This document shows, in pieces, positions 30,582 to 32,974 of a stretch of DNA of 32,974 nucleotides. The DNA is taken from NCBI GenBank assembly GCA_023257515.1, contig JALRCA010000264.1:1-32974 (forward strand). The letters are read 5' to 3'. The notes under the pieces are model-generated. The model was not told where the DNA came from. It did no database searches and saw only the letters and a list, made by a program, of their open reading frames with translations. The first letter of the stretch is position 1. The number at the start of each line of letters is the position of its first letter. Source of the DNA: Aeromicrobium sp. GTDB taxonomy: Bacteria > Actinomycetota > Actinomycetes > Propionibacteriales > Nocardioidaceae. Both the position numbers and the translations under genes were made by a program.

Positions 30582-30636
30582 GTGGATCGGGTGGAGATCT
30601 CGCGTGGATCTGCGGTGGATCGCGGCCTCATAGCGT
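30582..30636 (+). promoter_or_regulatory. Promoter region of TasA-like gene with GTGGATC repeats
   Basis: GTGGATC occurs at 30582, 30604 and 30615, with a related GTGGAGATC at 30591. The last copy ends 9 nt before a -10-like TAGCGT (30631-30636). The same TAGCGT occurs before the Ig-like gene at 31998. The repeats cover the -35 position, suggesting activator binding sites. Confidence 0.4.
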
Positions 30637-30696
30637 CGGAGACATCACCTCAGACTTCCCGCACCACCCCCGAACCACACACAAGGAGCACACCTC

Positions 30697-31227
30697 ATGA
30701 ACGCCAAGAAGAAGATCCTCGTCCCCCTCGCCACCCTCGTCGCCGCCGGCGCCGTCGCCGTCGGCTCGGGCGCCACCTTCAACTCGACGACCGCCAACAC
30801 CATCAGCTCGGTCACGTCGGGCACGCTGAACCACACCAACTCCAAGGACGGCAAGGCCATCCTGAGCCTGACGAACATCAAGCCCGGCGACACCGTCAAC
30901 GGCTCGCTCACCATCACCAACACGGGCTCGCTCGCCGCCGACTTCACGCTCACCGAGACGAGCTCGACGAACGCGTTCTCCGACAACTACCTGTCGCTGA
31001 CCATCACGAACACCACCACGGGCTCGACCGTCTACACCGGCACCTTCGGCGGCCTGGTCGACGGCGCGAAGACCCCGCTCGGCACCGTCGCCCCGGGCGT
31101 CGCGAACAACTTCGTGTTCAGCGTCAAGCTCGCCGACGACGCCCCGAACAGCCAGCAGAACAAGACGGCCACCGCCGCCTACCAGTGGGACTCGGTCCAG
31201 CAGAACGCCTCGACCACCAACCAGTGA
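30697..31227 (+). CDS. TasA/camelysin-like secreted matrix protein
   Basis: 176 aa. An N-terminal signal (MNAKKKILVPLATLVAAGAVAVGSG) is followed by ATFNSTTANTISSVTSGTL, the SipW-dependent signal pattern (A-x-F-x-S then N and SGTL). The mature domain is Thr/Asn/Ser-rich beta sandwich with IKPGDTVNGSLTITNTGSLAADFTLTE, the TasA/CalY core. TasA-type proteins form biofilm fibres in Bacillus, and camelysin is a related surface metalloprotease-like protein. AAGGAG lies 8 nt before the ATG. A SipW-type peptidase gene and a large surface protein follow, consistent with a shared export route. Fibre formation here is inferred from the family. Confidence 0.85.
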   Translation: MNAKKKILVPLATLVAAGAVAVGSGATFNSTTANTISSVTSGTLNHTNSKDGKAILSLTNIKPGDTVNGSLTITNTGSLAADFTLTETSSTNAFSDNYLSLTITNTTTGSTVYTGTFGGLVDGAKTPLGTVAPGVANNFVFSVKLADDAPNSQQNKTATAAYQWDSVQQNASTTNQ

Positions 31228-31233
31228 TCCGGA

Positions 31234-31268
31234 CGGTGCCGGGACGTCAGCCTGACGTCCCGGCACCG
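31234..31268 (+). terminator. Perfect 16-bp hairpin between subunit and peptidase genes
   Basis: CGGTGCCGGGACGTCA, GCC, TGACGTCCCGGCACCG: a perfect 16-bp stem with a 3-nt loop beginning 7 nt after the TasA-like stop. There is no T-tract. It probably acts as a terminator, attenuator or RNA-stabilising end, letting the subunit be made in excess of the peptidase. Confidence 0.7.
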
Positions 31269-31311
31269 CTCGTCCCCACCAGCTCGTGACCACCAGCCAC
31301 CGGAGGACCCG

Positions 31312-31911
31312 ATGAGCCAGCACCTCGCGCCCCGCGCCCCGCGCCACCTCGGCCGGCGACTGCTCTCCTGGGCCATGACCGGCCTGCTGGTGGTCGCGAC
31401 GTTGGCGGGCCTGGCCTACCTGGCCCCGAGCCTGTTCGGCTACGACCGCTACGTCATCACGGGCGGCTCCATGACCGGCACGTACGACAAGGGCTCGATC
31501 GCCTTCGAGAAGAAGGTCCCGGTCCAGGACCTGCGGGTCGGCGACGTCATCACCTACGTGCCGCCCGCGAGCAGCGGCGTCTCGACGCTCGTCACGCACC
31601 GCATCATCACGATGAAGAAGCTCGACACCGGCGTGATGCAGTTCCGGACCAAGGGCGACGCGAATCCGGACCCCGACTCGTGGACGTTCCAGCTCGTGAG
31701 CGGCGAGCAGCCCGTCGTGCAGCATGCCGTGCCGCACCTCGGCTGGGTCTTCGTGGCCCTCGCGGACCGGGAGATCCGCATGCTCGTGGTCGGGGTGCCG
31801 GCCGGCCTGATCGCCCTGCTCAGCGCGGTCGAGCTCGTCCGGGCCCTGACGGCACGTCGTCCCGAGGCCGACCTGGCCGACGACGACCTGCCCGTCGTCC
31901 CGGTGCTGTGA
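31312..31911 (+). CDS. SipW-type (ER-type) signal peptidase I
   Basis: 199 aa. A first membrane span (LLSWAMTGLLVVATLAGLAYLAP, residues 17-39) precedes the catalytic domain. The nucleophile is S53 (ITGGSMTGTYDKGS). The ER/archaeal-type general base is H96 (LVTHRII), in place of the lysine of usual bacterial enzymes. TKGDANPDPD near 113-122 holds the conserved acid. A second span lies near 157-177, with an acidic tail. This is the SipW group, which cleaves TasA-type preproteins outside the membrane. The ATG has GGAGG 6 nt upstream. It follows the TasA-like gene after the long hairpin. Confidence 0.88.
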   Translation: MSQHLAPRAPRHLGRRLLSWAMTGLLVVATLAGLAYLAPSLFGYDRYVITGGSMTGTYDKGSIAFEKKVPVQDLRVGDVITYVPPASSGVSTLVTHRIITMKKLDTGVMQFRTKGDANPDPDSWTFQLVSGEQPVVQHAVPHLGWVFVALADREIRMLVVGVPAGLIALLSAVELVRALTARRPEADLADDDLPVVPVL

Positions 31912-31997
31912 GCACCGCAGTCCGAACCCCGTGAACCCGACCCCGACTGTGGACGTCCTGTCGACGTCGCGTGGCACGTGTGTCGATCGATGAGAAA

Positions 31998-32003
31998 TAG
32001 CGT
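31998..32003 (+). promoter_or_regulatory. -10 element for leaderless repeat surface protein gene
   Basis: TAGCGT seven bases before the ATG at 32011. It is the same hexamer as before the TasA-like gene, so the two may be co-regulated. Confidence 0.45.
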
Positions 32004-32010
32004 GGAACCC

Positions 32011-32974
32011 ATGAAGCAGCAGCCCCGGCACAGCCTCCGCCGCCGGGCGACGTCGCGCACGCGACTCGTCCGCGCGCTGGCCGTCGTCGCGGTGCTGGCG
32101 GTGGCGGCGGTCGCCGTCACCGGGTTCTCGTCGGCCTCGTTCATCGCCTCCAGCCTCGGCTCGGCGTCGGTGAGCTCGGCCGCCGACTGGACGCCACCCA
32201 CGGTGTCCATGACGAGCCCCGGCTCCTCGGTCAGGGGAACGGCGGTCGCCCTCGCGGCGACCGCGACCGACCAGGAGTCGGGGATCGAGAGCGTCGCCAT
32301 CCAGTACCAGGCCGCGGAGGGAGCGGGCTGGGCAACGGTGTGCAACGACACCACGGCGCCCTACGGGTGCACGTGGAACACCACGTCCGTGGCGGACGGC
32401 GCGTACGACCTGCGCGCCGTCGCCACGGACAAGGCCGGCTACACCACCATCTCGTCCTCGGTCCGCACCGTCGTGGCCAACAGCGTCACCGTCGTGCTCA
32501 GCGACCCGGGCGAGGTCCTCAAGGGCACCGTGACGCTCGACTCGACGGTCTACAGCGCTGTCCTCGCCACCTCGACGACCGTGCAGTACTCACTCGCCGG
32601 CCAGAACAAGTGGACCACCGCCTGCACGAGCCTGGTCGCCACCTCCTGCACGTGGAACACCGCGTCGGTGGCGAGCGGCACCTACGACCTGCGGACCGTG
32701 GCCCTGGTCGGGCTCACCAACTACACGTCCAACGTCGTCACCGACGTCATCGTCGACAACACCGCCCCCACGGTCACGATGACCGACCCCGGCACGCCGC
32801 TCAGCGGCACGCGCACGTTCGGCGCCACCGCGAACGACGCCGACTCCGGCGTCGCCCAGGTCGTCGTGCAGTACGCGCCGAGTGGCAGCACGACGTTCCA
32901 GACGCTCTGCACGATCACGGCCGCGCCCTTCGCGTGCCGCGCCGACACGACGAGGCTCGCGAACGGCACCTACA
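32011..32974 (+). CDS. Large secreted Ig-like repeat surface protein (3' truncated by window)
   Basis: At least 321 residues, open at the window end and absent from the ORF track for that reason. The N-terminal signal (RALAVVAVLAVAAVAVTGFSSASF) ends in a SipW-like G-x-x-x-A-x-F pattern, as in the TasA-like protein. Three tandem Ig-like repeats of about 90 residues start near 61, 158 and 251. Each has an A-x-D-x-x-SG-like strand, QY or VQYS, and two cysteines around T(S/T)-x-CTWNT, with YDLR in the first two. The third repeat is cut off. Such repeats bind partners or carbohydrate on the cell surface. Beside a TasA-like subunit and its peptidase it could be a fibre-associated adhesin. Its C-terminal anchor is unseen. 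Confidence 0.8.
   Translation, partial: MKQQPRHSLRRRATSRTRLVRALAVVAVLAVAAVAVTGFSSASFIASSLGSASVSSAADWTPPTVSMTSPGSSVRGTAVALAATATDQESGIESVAIQYQAAEGAGWATVCNDTTAPYGCTWNTTSVADGAYDLRAVATDKAGYTTISSSVRTVVANSVTVVLSDPGEVLKGTVTLDSTVYSAVLATSTTVQYSLAGQNKWTTACTSLVATSCTWNTASVASGTYDLRTVALVGLTNYTSNVVTDVIVDNTAPTVTMTDPGTPLSGTRTFGATANDADSGVAQVVVQYAPSGSTTFQTLCTITAAPFACRADTTRLANGTY

Noticed and set aside
30628-32031. 467-aa minus-strand ORF opposite the TasA-SipW locus
   Set aside because: Shadow of two clear families; the sequence is Arg/Gly/Asp/Val-rich without motifs.
1-32974. CRISPR array, rRNA genes or riboswitch
   Set aside because: No regularly spaced direct repeats, rRNA-like sequence or recognisable aptamer core was seen.

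Overview
The window looks like chromosomal DNA from a high-GC actinobacterium. Third codon positions are overwhelmingly G or C, GTG starts are common, and many genes have a TANNNT -10 element only 6-7 nt before the start codon, as expected for leaderless mRNAs. F420-type oxidoreductases, a PASTA Ser/Thr kinase, a DUF6458 protein and a DUF47/Pit pair fit the same group. A Nocardioidaceae-like host (for example an Aeromicrobium relative) is my guess, but no rRNA or marker gene here proves it.

Layout. 1-2317: the 3' end of pstB meets, tail to tail, a DUF47-Pit low-affinity phosphate operon and a 50-aa conserved small protein. 2.6-6.1 kb: a secreted protein of unknown function, a translationally coupled flavin/F420-type pair (LLM oxidoreductase plus an F420:NADP-reductase-like protein), and a RibD-C/DHFR-family reductase. 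6.17-9.83 kb: tRNA-Lys(TTT) followed by a small accessory island. It holds a 551-bp gap without a recognisable gene, a 774-aa protein ending in a zinc ribbon and a PD-(D/E)XK-like nuclease core, a fragment of a MORN-like (YwqK-type) repeat protein on the opposite strand, and a frameshifted, truncated IS3-family remnant. 9.88-13.5 kb: succinate-semialdehyde-type aldehyde dehydrogenase, LysE exporter, GNAT acetyltransferase and a LuxR-type regulator.

13.5-18.5 kb: a four-gene overlapping operon (Zn-alcohol/formaldehyde dehydrogenase, DJ-1/PfpI, unknown 155-aa protein, second Zn-dehydrogenase), divergent from a tetraspan membrane protein and two small membrane proteins. This looks like a stress or aldehyde-detoxification locus, with a SigB/SigF-type promoter and a perfect dyad in the divergent region. 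18.6-22.1 kb: PASTA kinase, DUF1330 protein, another LLM oxidoreductase and another LysE exporter. 22.1-26.1 kb: four overlapping glycosyltransferase genes, probably one glycan-assembly operon. 26.2-30.5 kb: AEC-family carrier, GAF-sensor histidine kinase, and a divergent MFS-exporter/TetR pair with a palindromic operator between them. 30.7 kb to the end: a TasA/camelysin-like secreted subunit, a SipW-type (ER-type) signal peptidase and a large repeat-bearing surface protein cut by the window end. This resembles a Gram-positive matrix-fibre module in an actinobacterial setting.

The best candidates for something undescribed are the 774-aa nuclease-bearing island protein, the TasA-SipW-repeat-protein locus with its 16-bp hairpin between subunit and peptidase, and the coupled dehydrogenase/DJ-1 operon.
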